Of a stretch of 64,000 nt of DNA, positions 11,138 to 22,135 are shown piece after piece. The DNA comes from Sialis fuliginosa (Eukaryota > Arthropoda > Insecta > Megaloptera > Sialidae), in NCBI GenBank assembly GCA_961205875.1, contig OY540809.1, forward strand, positions 33,864,267 through 33,928,266. The letters run 5' to 3'. The translations under genes were made by a program, and so were the position numbers. The notes under the pieces were generated by a model. That model saw only the letters and a program-made list of their open reading frames with translations. It searched no databases and was not told the origin of the DNA. Position 1 is the stretch's first letter. Every line of letters starts with the position of its first letter.

Positions 11138-12060
11138 TAATTTTTATTTTCTTATATACCTACCATGTATATGTAATATACAATATACCTAATATAGTAT
11201 AATAAAGTACCTATATATAGTGAAACCGATTTTTTTCGAAATCCGGTTATTGATGAAATTATCCATTTTGACCTTCCCTGAATCCATACTGACTATTTTC
11301 GCCATGATGTCTGTGTGTCGGTCTGTAAGCGCTGTAACTCAAATACGACAAATCGAAGAAGGGTTAATTTTTATATTTAAGATTAATTTTTGTCTGGGAA
11401 GAAAACCTCCTATTTTTGAAAAGGATCTTTCAACCTGATACGGATGTTTACTAAGCTCGATTTTTGAATTTTTCGAATTACTTTTTTTGAAAATTAGAGA
11501 AAAATGGTCAAGTTAAAACTTGTAGGTAATGTTATTATCTGTAAATTATGTTCTATTCATTTTTTTCAAAAAAACAAATCTTTGAAGAAAAAAAATTAAT
11601 TATAATTCAAATGGTTCATAACAGATAAGAAATATCTACTATGAATGTCATGGGCCTTTCTTATACGTATTACAGAGATTGAACAATGTACATGATCCTA
11701 AATAATTATTCTAAAAAATTCTTTCTGACTAAATCATAAATGTTCGAAAAAAATGTACGGGGAATAAAATATAGATAATAACATACTCGACATTTTTTTA
11801 TGTAAAACATTTTTTCTTATTTCAAAAATAATTCGAAAATTCAAAAATTGACAAGAGTAAACATTAGTAAACAACCGTTTTCGGTTAAGTTATTACGTTA
11901 AAAGAAATTTATTTGATACGCCATATAGAAAATAATATTATCTATTGTTTATGTCCCATTCATTTTATTCTAACTTTTATTAGTTTGTCAGAAATATGTT
12001 TTAATAAAATAAGAATCGCGTGCACTGTTCAGTGTCAGGATTACGTATAAGAAAGTCCCG
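11138..12060. repeat. Family A repeat, palindromic arrangement
   Basis: The first half is the inverse of the family A layout: a TTTCTTATATACC tail, CGAAATCCGG, GACTATTTTCGCCATGATGTC, GGTCTGTAAGCGCTGTAACTC and ACGGATGTTTACT. The second half returns in the direct orientation (AATTCGAAAATTCAAAAATTG, AGTAAACA, CCGTTTTCGGTT). An inner pair, CTTTCTTATACGTATTACAG near 11655 and GTATAAGAAAGTCCC near 12045, may be the true ends of a nested member. No protein is visible; the 72-codon frame at 11220 is in the repeat. Confidence 0.65.
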
Positions 12061-13085
12061 TGGCTCCCATGGCAGATATTTTAAATAAAGATTGTAAATA
12101 AAACTTTGATTTACCGACACTCAATATGAAAGTGCAAGTAAAAGTAATATATAATTTATTATATGCCTGTATGTTCTTAAATTAATCTCATTTCTACTAA
12201 AATGGTCAATCAAATATTTAATTCATATACTATGTTTTCAGTTGACACTGAAATTTTGGTGTATACTCTTAAATTGAAGGGAATACTTCGGTAAGAGGGT
12301 AGTCAATTATTTTTTAGAATACACAAATATTCAAATTGAAGTTGTTTTGGTTTCAAATCAATTCAAATTTTTACTATTAAAGAAAATTTGCATACCACAG
12401 CATTAGTCGAAAATAAAAGAGTTAAATATTTTCATATACTGTAATAGAGGTAGCCTCGGTAACTTCAAGTGTATGGATCGATCTATAATATAATTTGCAA
12501 TAAATATAATACAAAATATACAAGACTGTATGATAAAGAGAGATATAAAATTGAATGAGAAGGATACATTTGGAATGCTCGGTTGATCATCTGCCCAATG
12601 GACCGCAGATCTGAGTCCCACAATACATAAGGAACTATTAAACCGATTGGCCAAGTCTATCTTACATTGTGTACACGATTTGAATACAATGGGTGTGTTC
12701 TTATGGACGTAGTTACATACCAGTAGTATCAAATTATTGAAAACATTTATTATACATTCCGTTTAGAAACGTTATTTTGTGCGAAATATTCTAAATATTT
12801 TTCTTATAATTAGTTTTTATTATCGCAGTAAGTGAAAAAGACAACTGCTCAAAATGCAACTATTTTACAAAATTAGAGTTATAAGCGACTAATACTAAGA
12901 ATAAAATAAAAATAAATAAATAAAACAAAAACAGCAACTAGTTGGATAGGCTTTCTAACAGTAACAGGTTTATAAAAATGGGTTCAGTAATTTTCAATTT
13001 TACTCAGAATATCATTTAGAATATAACGCGACCTTTACCTAATAGTCAAGAATCACTTCAACAACTGTGGAAATATTAATGCTAG
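12061..13085. other. Unassigned stretch
   Basis: AT-rich. The longest frame is 109 codons on the minus strand (12403-12732), with cysteine- and isoleucine-rich text and no domain I recognise. I found no matching splice sites or repeats. Confidence 0.35.
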
Positions 13086-13087
13086 TA

Positions 13088-14307
13088 AGGTACTGGCACG
13101 AGTCTTGGCACCTTTAAGAGTTTTTTTGGGGTTGATGGGCTTCTTTTTTGTAATTATCATGAACTCATGTTACTAATAAAACAATACGTCTTTATTAAAT
13201 CAATTTAATTACTAAAATTCGCAAATATAGTTATTCTTTTTAAATTATAGTCTTTTATTTTGTTTGTTTTTCCCCAGTAATGGATAAAGTAAAACTAGTA
13301 ATAGACATCCAGTGATGGATATTTGTTAATGATTACAAAATGATAAGTACTACGACACAGAAGTTATAAAATAAAGAATAGTAAAATTTGAAACAACGTA
13401 AAGCAGATGTTATGATAATATAATAACTAATAAATAAATTACATTAATAACACAGGCCGACATCATTTTTGATGTCCCTACTTAATAGGTGATTTCGGAG
13501 GCTTTTGGAGTGCTGAAACCGAATCCATCACCCGAATTGCTCTTAAAAGTGTCCAAAATGACGATTTTGGTAATATTTAAGAATTTATTACCAATTAGGT
13601 AAATTTTTTCTAAAGTTTTCGTTCATGGTAAGAAGTAGTACTATCTTTACTCTTTAAAATAAATTTTTACTTTCTATTCTACGATTTTTCACCGAAATAA
13701 ACTAGTTTGAAGTTATTGTTATATTTAATGTATAGTAAAATCATTTGTGTCTTTTGTGTCATTGTGTCTTATTCTATAAAGAAAAATATCATATATTCAA
13801 ACTAGTATAACATATTTCGCTGAAAAAAAAAATCGTACAGTAAAAAATAAAAATTCGTTTTAAAGAAGAAAAATAGTACTACTTCTTACCGCGAACGAAA
13901 ACTTTAGAAAAAAGTCTCTACTTGGTAATAAATTCTTAAACATTGTCAAAATCATCATTTTAACACTTTTAGGTTAGATTATATCAAAAACCTGACGTGA
14001 TGAAGCAATTCGGGCGACGGATTCGGTTTCAGCATGCCAAAAAACTCCGAAATCACTTATTGAAGTAGAGACACCAGTTCAAAAGTATAAGTATTTTTTT
14101 GTCGGCCTATGTAATTAATTTAAATGTTCACCATATTGACACCACTTGGGCGATTGTCAACAAATTAAGCTGTTTTAGAGTTAAGTGTCTATAGATTATG
14201 ATTCAGTAATGGTAGTAATCAAATATCAACAAATATTTCTAATTTAGTACATTTAATTAAATAAGAATCCAAAACTGGGGTATGATCCAAGACTGGCGCC
14301 AGTACCC
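13088..14307 (+). mobile_element. Family F element, copy 1, split by palindrome G
   Basis: Ends AGGTACTGGCACGAGTCTTGG and, inverted, GGGTACTGGCGCCAGTCTTGG are flanked by TA (13086-13087 and 14308-14309). Interior landmarks shared by all F copies are CTCATGAACTCATGTTACTAATAAAACAA, CCAGTAATGGATAAAG, GTGATGGA, GATTACAAAATG and TGTCAACAAAT. Without the nested palindrome (13451-14111) it is about 556 bp, like the full copies at 15438, 56035 and 63190. It is non-coding and non-autonomous, and the TA target suggests mariner-type mobilisation. Confidence 0.9.
13451..14111. mobile_element. Palindromic element G inserted in F copy 1 (TAA target)
   Basis: The 661-bp inverted repeat has ends CACAGGCCGACA and TGTCGGCCTATG, flanked by TAA at 13448-13450 and 14112-14114. 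Arms share GTGATTTCGGAGGCTTTTGG, GCTGAAACCGAATCC, AATTTATTACCAA and ACTACTTCTTACC-type blocks in inverse order. The flanks join cleanly to the family F sequence, which shows it is an insertion. The 3-bp TAA duplication is like that of PIF/Harbinger elements, but TA alone cannot be excluded. No other copy is in the window. Confidence 0.88.
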
Positions 14308-14309
14308 TA

Positions 14310-15435
14310 CCACAATGTTGAATTTATCTATTCTAAAAAATCTTGTTGAGAAGCACTGTACGAAAAATCAAAGAATACATTCAATACAAGCTGTACGTGC
14401 ATTGTATTTAGTATAGCTACTGTCTGATTTATTTAATCGGTGTAAAAATGTACGAGTTTTTATTCGTAGATATCGTAATACAAATCTATTCAATTTATAA
14501 AATTATAATTGTATATTGAAGCTGATCCTAAGCATGGGTGGAATAACAATATCCCTGATATTTTAAATAGACTGATACAATAAGTAAATTCGAATAGAGA
14601 ACAGTTTGAAAAGGATTTTGTATAAAGGAAATTCATATTTAAATGAGTATTAAAATAAATTATGAAATCTGAAGATCTTTTTTTGGCCACCCCCATGAAA
14701 AATTCTGATCGAGAATTACTCATTTTTTAGTAATGTATTTGTATTTACTTAAAATTATTCATATTTATATACATATTAAAATAAGATAAGAAAAAAATGC
14801 GTATATTTTATACTTATTTGTCTTAATAAACATTTATATATCGAATTTTGTAAAAAAAACAATTTTCAGAAGAACGGTGTGTTAATTGAACTTACGAAAA
14901 CTTTTATGCGCATATAATAACATTCTCTTATAAAAAAAACTTCCATAAATAAATTAATTCATTATAGTGCGACAGATAAAGAATAGTATAATAAATTTTA
15001 GTTAAAACTTCAAAACTTGGGTCGGCTGTTAAAATTATTTGAGAATCTGTAGCTCCAATCATGCTAATGAAAGTTTAATTTCTTCTGTAATTGTTTCAGA
15101 CTAAATTCTTCTAAATTTTGCTTCTTATACTAGCTAATTAAAACGCAGAAATGTACTGTAAATTTGATTGGTTTTTTAATTGATTTTGAAATGCTTTTGT
15201 GACACATTTAAAATTGAATGATCTTTCTGTCAGAATCGTTTCAATATTGGTCGTTGTATTTTGATGAACATTCAGCTAATTATTTTACATTTTTAAGGGT
15301 CGTTGTTGAATTTATGTTTCTATAATTTACGTTCAAGCCACGAAGTAATACGTCAGAAATGATAAAAAGCAAGTACTATATTTTTTATCAACTTCGATTT
15401 ACCACCAGATAAAGCATGATTTAATTAAAACCAGA
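14310..15435. other. AT-rich unassigned stretch
   Basis: No repeats or coding recognised. A good 3' splice-site-like tract lies at about 15085-15108 (TTTCTTCTGTAATTGTTTCAG), but all frames close within about 12 codons. Confidence 0.35.
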
Positions 15436-15437
15436 TA

Positions 15438-16004
15438 AGGTAAAGGCACCAGTTATGGCCGCTATAAGAGCAAGTTTTCGATTTTTTTGATTAATGGGCT
15501 TGTTTTTTGTAATTCTCATGAACTCATGTTACTAATAAAACAAGTAACTCTTTATTTAATCAATTTAATTACCATACTCCGCAAATACAGTTTGTTTTTC
15601 AAATTATAGCCTTTTATTTTGTTCATGTTTTTTCTCCAGTAATGACAAAGGTAAAACCAGTAATGAGCACGCAGTGATGGACACTAATAATTACAAAATG
15701 GTAAGTACGACGAGACCACGACACAAAAGATATAAAAAGAAGAATCGTCAAATTTGAAACAATTTAAAGCAGTTACTATGATAATATAATAATAAATAAA
15801 TTATACTAATAATTAATTTAAATGTCCACCATTTTGACACCTATTGGCCGATTGTCATCAAATCACGCTGTAAGACAGTCAAATGTATATAGATTAATAT
15901 TCAAAAATGGTAGTAATCAAATATCAACACACATTTCTAATTCAGTACATTTAATTAAAAATTTTCCATTACTGAGGTCCTTGCCAAGACTGGTACCATT
16001 ACCT
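15438..16004 (+). mobile_element. Family F element, copy 2
   Basis: A 567-bp complete copy flanked by TA (15436-15437 and 16005-16006). Ends are AGGTAAAGGCACCAGTTATGG and, inverted, AGGTAATGGTACCAGTCTTGG. The interior is collinear with copies at 56035 (inverse) and 63190. It is non-coding; the 67-codon frame at 15822 is inside the repeat. Confidence 0.93.
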
Positions 16005-16006
16005 TA

Positions 16007-17194
16007 TGTGATTTTTAATTACTAGGGACATGTCATAGAATAAATAAAATAAAATAAATATTAAAATAATATTTAGAATGGTATAAAATAAGTTCTTTGA
16101 TGTCGTTTAAAATTTGAATCTGATTGAAGTTTGCTTGAGTCAGAAATAGATATTCTAGAGTTGATAATAATATTGCCCGATATTATTTTAAAAATATCAA
16201 CCAATTTGGTTCTTACTGCAAGTGATATAGATATATAACTTACTTACAGAAACTTTCATTTATATGTTTTATGCACTAACAATACGTAAAAAAAAAAGTT
16301 TACAACATTACAGAAAATAACTCGTTATTTACATTATTATTTAACAAAAACATTTTTTTCAAAAGGCTTTTTGCGGTTTGGTTGGGGAGAGAATAATTAT
16401 ATAAAAAAATTTATTGTAACATCTAATTAACTTACAAAATGTCAAATTACTTTTAAACTTTTTTCCAATATTTTTTTTTTTTTGTGCGCATCAAAAACGT
16501 TTTTATTTAGAAATAAGCTTTGTGTGGGTTGATCATACGATAGATATAAATATCTAGATTAAAAAATTTGCTGTTAATAATATTTTTTTATTTGTTTCAG
16601 GTAAGGAGAAATACTTATTCAATAAATTTTGCAACAGTTGGTAAGTTGTCACTTTAATAAAATAAGAAAAATTAATTTATTCTGTCTTTTTTTGTTATAA
16701 ATTTACTGTACTTCACTTTCGAAAATTATATATTTCCACCACGTTTTCTACAAACAAATGATACCGAAAGAAGTTTACGAAATGAAATATATTTTTAGTT
16801 GAAATATTATGCATATTTCCGGATTTTTGATAGCCAAGTCCTTCCGTTCTTGCTTTTAAATCTCGAGTTTTCGTCACGAGAATATTTTCTAAATATTTTA
16901 CGGTCGTTTATGTGAAATATTTTTATGTTACATGCAGTACATCGTTTTTCTTTATTTTAGTTAAATATTTATGCATAATATAACTATTTCATAGTTCATT
17001 CTTTTCATTTTTAATACTTTTTGTAAATATTTTGAATGGTATATTGATTTATTATTTAAATTGAGTGGTCATTTTGTATAACCAAGAATTATTTTCATAA
17101 TCTGAGCTTATCCGTTACCCCCTTCTTATAATAAAAATCGCATATTGCATATTAAAGATACAGATTTAGTTAGAACTTTAAATTTTTGAGCCTG
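16007..17194. other. AT-rich stretch with one candidate microexon
   Basis: No repeats or long frames are recognised. The only notable signal is the paired splice-site motif described at 16601-16640. Confidence 0.4.
16601..16640 (+). CDS. Candidate 40-nt microexon, unknown gene
   Basis: A T-rich tract ending TTTGTTTCAG precedes the block and a perfect consensus donor GTAAGT follows it (16641-16646). Two frames stay open through it: KEKYLFNKFCNS and VRRNTYSINFATV. Such closely spaced strong signals are unusual in AT-rich DNA but can arise by chance. No partner exon could be tied to it by phase, and the protein is not recognised. Confidence 0.25.
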
Positions 17195-17940
17195 TTTTAA
17201 CAATTTTTTTGTCTCATTTGAGCATTGCTGAATTTTTTGAAGGATGATAGGTTTTGATCTATAGATGACCGAAAAAACACAGGCAGACGCGTAGTGTGGG
17301 GATAAGGGATGGGCAGACGCAATTGAAAGTGTTATTCTATTTTTTTAACTGGGTTGTTTTGTAATTTTTTTTTTACTTGAAGTTGTCCGCAATGAATCTC
17401 TGGATAACACGTTAGTTCTTTGAAAACACATTTGTTTACCTCCAACTAACACGAAAAGGAAAAATTTTATTAATATGAAAATCTAAAAAAAAATATTAAA
17501 CATGTAAAAAAGTAGGCGCTAAAATATTATTTTTTTTATTATATTTTGATGATCCTCTTCTTATTCTGTGTAATAAACGAAAAACAAAAAATAAATAAAT
17601 AAAACAGAACTCTTTGGGATTTGAACTCAGGACTTTGGGACTGAGTTTTGTAAATTTATAAATTTCAGTAAAACGGTACTTTACATCAAAAAAACTACAA
17701 GGGACATATTTTCTTCTTACTTTTAGATAATTCTAAAACATATTTGATATCATCGGTGGAATATTTAGTACCGGAGATATAATGTTTTTAAAAAATTTAC
17801 AACCCTTTGCCACTTTCAATTGCGTCTGCCCACCCCTTATCCCCATACTACACGTCTACCTATGTTTTTTCGGTCAACTACAGATCAAAACCTGCCATCC
17901 TTCAAAAAATTCATTAATGCTCAAATGGGGCAATTTTCAA
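17195..17940. repeat. Palindromic repeat with GCAGACGC / GGGGATAAGGG arms
   Basis: The left arm (about 17200-17335) carries TTTGAGCATTGCTGAATTTT, GGTTTTGATCTATAG, GACCGAAAAAACA, GGCAGACGCG, TGGGGATAAGGG and GACGCAATTGAAAGTG. The right arm (about 17805-17935) is its inverse with few changes. The centre is AT-rich and includes TTTGGGATTTGAACTC. No flanking duplication could be fixed. A diverged partial unit follows on the right to about 18140 (CCTTATCCCCACCC, GCTCACATGGGGCAAAAATG). Non-coding. Confidence 0.82.
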
Positions 17941-18208
17941 AAAAAAATGCATCTTTGAGTGCGTCTTCCTGCCCCTTATCCCCACCCTACGCGTCTGCTC
18001 ATTACACTTTCACTATCTAACTTTTTATAAACTAACACCCTGTGGTGATTTTATTAGTGCTCACATGGGGCAAAAATGCACTTTTTCTTTACATGTTCAT
18101 TAAGGAATTAAACCCCTTTATCCCCGGGTGTGGGGGTTGGGACTATTTTTCCCATGATGTACAACACATGAATAAACGATTTCCGTAAGTCTGCCTAGTG
18201 CTCAGATC

Positions 18209-18265
18209 AGTTCGGGTTCAGGTTAATGAAAAATACGGGGTTTTTCGGGGTTCAGGTATTACATG
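18209..18265 (+). repeat. Fragment of family J
   Basis: CAGTTCGGGTTCAGGTTAAT, AAAAATAC and TTTTTCGGG match the right-hand part of the hAT element at 53875-54442. It is short and without termini. Confidence 0.5.
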
Positions 18266-18334
18266 GGTAATTTTTTTTTAATTTTTTTTGATTTCGCAAA
18301 AAATACTTCTAAATAAGGGGAGGTGGGTCATAAC

Positions 18335-18628
18335 TAGAGATTGGAAGAATAGTTTTTCAACTATTGCATAAAAATGTATTTATTGTAATTTTTATTACAT
18401 ATCTCCACCGTTTTCAGAAAACTGGTTTGATTGAACACAATTTGAAATCTATCTATTTGCAACTACCTTTTCAACTATTTTTAAACTAAGTATTTGCGAC
18501 ACTTTTTACTGCTTCGTTTGCACTAATTATTATTAAATCGTATAAAAAACTATTTATCAACTATTTTCCGAAAAAAATTCAACTAGTAACTATTTCATTG
18601 AAAATAATAACTATTTTTTCAATCTCTA
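18335..18628. mobile_element. hAT-type MITE family I, copy 1, perfect 8-bp TSD
   Basis: The ends TAGAGATTGGAAGAATAG and, inverted, TAGAGATTGAAAAAATAG are flanked by GTCATAAC (18327-18334 and 18629-18636). At 294 bp it is collinear with copies at 31849, 52911 (inverse) and 54763. It is rich in ACTATTT units, includes ATATCTCCACCGTTTTC and has no coding capacity. Confidence 0.95.
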
Positions 18629-18748
18629 GTCATAACTAATATTCCACCTTGGGCCACAATTTTCCTTAGTCCGCCACTGAGGACACCAAAGTATGAAAAA
18701 AGTCACTAATTCTACAACTCTTAGTTTCACCAGAACATTCTTCCGTAA

Positions 18749-19263
18749 CAGTGGCGCCGGAACCGTGGTGCAGGGAGGTGGGGCAGTTGCCCCTCTAAAA
18801 TTTTTAGTGGCGGGGAATGACTATTTTTTGCCAAATTAGAATCCTGTTTTTTAGGGCGGGTTTGAGGCGACGTGCAATTATAAAAATCTGTTTTCTGTAA
18901 TTTTTTAACTAATGTTAAAGCTCACAAACAAATTATAAAATATAAAGTGAGTACAGTGAAACCTCGTTAGTACGTTTTTTTAAGTCCCGGCATTCTTCTT
19001 CTTCATGTTAAAATATTTCGTTACTACGTTTTTCTCGTTAGTACGTGTTTTTCCTCAGTCCCTTTAAAAACGTATTATCAAGGTTCCACTGTATTTCTAT
19101 TTATTTTATTTTTTTAACAAATAATACGATATTAATCAAGCTAAAGAAAATTTAAGTCAATTTTGAATTTTAAAAACACCAAGTAAAATTAGGTCAGCTT
19201 AATTTTTGAGGTTCGTACTGCCCCCCCCCCCCCCCTAGAAAAAAATTGATTCCGGCGCCATTG
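18749..19263. mobile_element. hAT-like element T (CAGTGGCGCCGGAA ends)
   Basis: The left end CAGTGGCGCCGGAACC and inverted right end CAATGGCGCCGGAATC form terminal inverted repeats. The flanking octamers TTCCGTAA and TTCCATCT agree at five of eight positions, so the duplication is decayed or the assignment is uncertain. It contains a 15-base C run (19221-19235) and a nested 138-bp element. No transposase is present. Confidence 0.72.
18954..19091. mobile_element. Tigger/pogo-like MITE U nested in element T
   Basis: The ends CAGTGAAACCTCGTTAGTACG and, inverted, CAGTGGAACCTTGATAATACG are flanked by TA on both sides (18952-18953 and 19092-19093). Inner CGTTAGTACG motifs recur. CAGT(G/C)AAACCTCG ends with a TA target are typical of pogo/Tigger elements. 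At 138 bp it is non-autonomous. It interrupts element T and is therefore younger. Confidence 0.85.
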
Positions 19264-19448
19264 TTCCATCTAAATTGTATAGGTACGTTTATGCATTTAA
19301 CGATGCAAGTCTGTATGCTAGGGAAGGATAAAAACAAAAGCCGAAACCGGTGTGTGAGAATTGTCTCGACTGTGAATAGATACGGTAGGCGGAACAAGAG
19401 CGAATGTGGGGGGAATCCCTCGGTGAGAGCGAAACTCAAGTGGTGGGT

Positions 19449-19479
<31 letters not shown>

Positions 19480-19600
19480 AATGTGGCGGCTAGACTGTCA
19501 GCACAGACGTACGCACGCACGCACTCGCCGCGCACGTGGATATGCCGACGTTTCTACCGTACAAATTGTGTAAATAATCAAATTAAATTATTACCGGAGA
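19264..19600. promoter_or_regulatory. CpG- and GC-rich island with a GT microsatellite
   Basis: About 340 bases are much richer in GC and CpG than the surroundings (GACGTACGCACGCACGCAC, GCCGCGCACG). A (GT)n run spans about 19446-19480. The 125- and 113-codon frames here lie on opposite strands, overlap the microsatellite and resemble no protein. CpG-rich islands in AT-rich insect DNA can mark promoters or first exons, but no TATA box or donor was fixed. The label is a guess from composition. Confidence 0.3.
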
Positions 19601-20481
19601 ATCCACGTTACAGCGAAATGTAATTATTATAAAACTATAATAAAAATCTTAACGATGAATATTTCGAGATGATGTGATTTTTTATTTACATTTTTGTGTT
19701 GGTTTAAGAGATTTGGTAATTGTATTGCTCTTTAGACAGCGTTGTTTTTATTTACTTGTGATAACAGTGATGTGAAGTGAAATGTGTTTGTTTCGATTTT
19801 GTTTATTTTTGATCTTTTTGATCTTTACATTATTTTTGCGTTCATTTTAAACGAGGTACTCAATACTAAATAATTAATATACATATATATAGAATTAAAC
19901 AGCAATATATTATTTAAATTTGACGAAATATTAAAACGTTGATTACGAATACCAAAAATTCACAATCTTCATTGTTTTATTGAAATTCTTCGAAACTCAA
20001 ATATATTCAATATTAGTTTATTTTAAATATTTGACCTTTAATATTATTTTGTTTATTCATAGTCGATTTCCTGTCATTATCTTTATTAGTTTAAAGTTTA
20101 AACTACTGATTTTACAAAAATAAATGCTAAAATTTTGTTAGATGATTTGTTTAAATAGAATGATTAAAAAATAAATCAACCAGTGTTAAAGTGACCGAAG
20201 TGGGATTGAAATATTTAAATTTAAATGTTAATTTACATGTGTCAGAATTTATAGTGCTACCTGTTTTTTAAAGTGTGAAAGTGTTTATTAATGTAATTTG
20301 TTATCAGTGAAGCAGAATCAATGTGATAAAATAATTTACTTATGTCATTACGACTTAATGGATTCATAATACGTAAATATATCTACATTTTTCTATTTAA
20401 TGGATGTTTTTAAACATGCCTTTACAATGTGTACACTAAATAACATTTCTACCACGGAAACTTGATTAATTACAAGACGTA
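19600..20481. other. AT-rich unassigned stretch
   Basis: No repeats or long frames were recognised downstream of the GC-rich island. It could be untranslated leader or intron if the island is a promoter; nothing in the sequence decides this. Confidence 0.35.
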
Positions 20482-20718
20482 CCTTGGGTTGCATAAAGCA
20501 AAATTAATCACAATTAGTTAATCAGTTGTTTTAAATCCATTATTACGTCAATTCTAACAAACAATTACGGTTATGATATATTTTATAAGGTGAAAAAGTA
20601 TCATATTTAGTGAATTGTTTATTTACAAATTGACATTATGTTTAGAATTAACATTGGTCATGGTTTGAAAACAACTGATTAACTAATTGTGGTTAATTTT
20701 GCTTCATGCAACCCGAGG
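20482..20718. mobile_element. Palindromic MITE with about 50-bp inverted ends
   Basis: The left end CCTTGGGTTGCATAAAGC continues through AAAATTAATCACAATTAG and TTAATCAGTTGTTTT. The right end is its inverse with only a few differences. An inner pair (ACAAACAATTAC / GAATTGTTTATTT-like) is weaker. Total about 237 bp. No clear target duplication could be fixed. Non-coding. Confidence 0.85.
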
Positions 20719-20976
20719 ATAGAGATTCTTGGAATGAAATGAATTGGTTATAAAACGAATGAATACATTACAATTTTCAGAAATATGTTCATTTTTAATG
20801 AAACTAGATTTTTAAATTTTTATCGATATACTACATAATTATACGGAATAAAAATAATATGTAGCTACTTTCTTTCTTAAACAATTTATCTAAGTTTTAA
20901 TCTCTATAATTAGTAAGATCTCAATGCTCGATATGTTATTTGGGATGTATCCAATTTTCTACCTTAACGTTTGAAC

Positions 20977-21379
20977 AAGAGCTGGGCGCGTGAGTAATTT
21001 TTGCTCACGATCACGCACGCTCAACAAAACAATAAAAAAATAAAGCATTATAAAATCTTTTTTGGTGTTTTTTTTGGCAATACTGATCATGTGAAAGTGC
21101 TTCTAAAAATGACATATACTGTATTTTTTTCGTTTTGAAACATTATTATGTTTATGCATAGATATTAAAAGAAAGATCAAGTAAGTTTATAAAAAAAATC
21201 ATCTTCAAAATATACTCACGGACTCACGCACAAGAAAAATGTACTCACGCACGGTTGTTTTAGTTTGACTCACGATCACGCACGCTCACGATTCAAGATT
21301 TTAAAATCGCTCACGCTCACACGGGTCACGGCCGTGACCCGATATGACCCGAAAAATTCACAGCCCGCGCCCAGCTCTA
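20977..21379. mobile_element. hAT-type element W, perfect 8-bp TSD
   Basis: It is flanked by GTTTGAAC at 20969-20976 and 21380-21387. The ends AAGAGCTGGGCGCG and, inverted, TAGAGCTGGGCGCG match except for the first base. Subterminal runs of CTCACGATCACGCACGCTCA occur near both ends and are candidate transposase sites. At 403 bp it is non-autonomous. A truncated relative lies at about 34850-34965. Confidence 0.92.
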
Positions 21380-21387
21380 GTTTGAAC

Positions 21388-22127
21388 TCTGCATATAGTA
21401 TGGGTCAGGGTAAATACTAAAATGAATTACTTCTTGTTTAGATACGACATTTTGTGCGTATTTTAATTGAATGGTTTAAATATTGTGATTTTTCTACGCG
21501 AATAAAATGTAGATGTGTAGTATAAATTCTTAGAATACAAAATAATAACCAGGGAACCCAACCGCACCGATATCATTGACCCAACGAAAATTATACTCAA
21601 CCGAAATTGATTTCGTTATCTTTTTCTTTCGCACCGAATTCCTTATACATCTCTCACATAATCAAATTCTAGCGTATATAATTACTCCAATAAAATTTCA
21701 CTAATTACGTACAATAATCTGTATCATATATTTTTATAATTATATAACTGTTCTATATCTATTACATGTTTCTGTTAAGTAATGCTTCGACTTAATTTAT
21801 CGTTTACTAGTTAATTGGTCTATTATTTAATCGACTATAATACCGGAGGAAGCAATAGTAATTACTTCGCCATTATATTGGTTATTCTGTTTATTGTTTT
21901 TGTACAACTGCTTATTAAAACCAATTGAAGCTAAATGATTGAATTTAGTTCATAGGCGGATGTAGAATTTTAAGATACATAGAATGGTATTGTTTCTAAA
22001 TTACATTTAGTACAAAATGACTTTCAATTAAATTTTTATCATTTTAAATAATACAGATTAATGTTTATTAGTAACACATCGACTAAAAGGAACGCATTAA
22101 TTAATAAAATACAATAATATTAGTATT
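21388..22127. other. AT-rich unassigned stretch
   Basis: I see no repeat copies, no strong splice-site pair and no coding frame. Confidence 0.4.
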
Positions 22128-22135
22128 TTCTAAAC

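Noticed and set aside
17615-17640. TTTGGGATTTGAACTCAGGAC, tRNA T-arm-like on the minus strand
   Set aside because: The stem does not pair and it lies in the centre of a palindromic repeat.
19194-19623. Frames of 113 and 125 codons on opposite strands
   Set aside because: Both run through the GT microsatellite (His-Thr or Cys-Val repeats) and overlap each other; a composition artefact.
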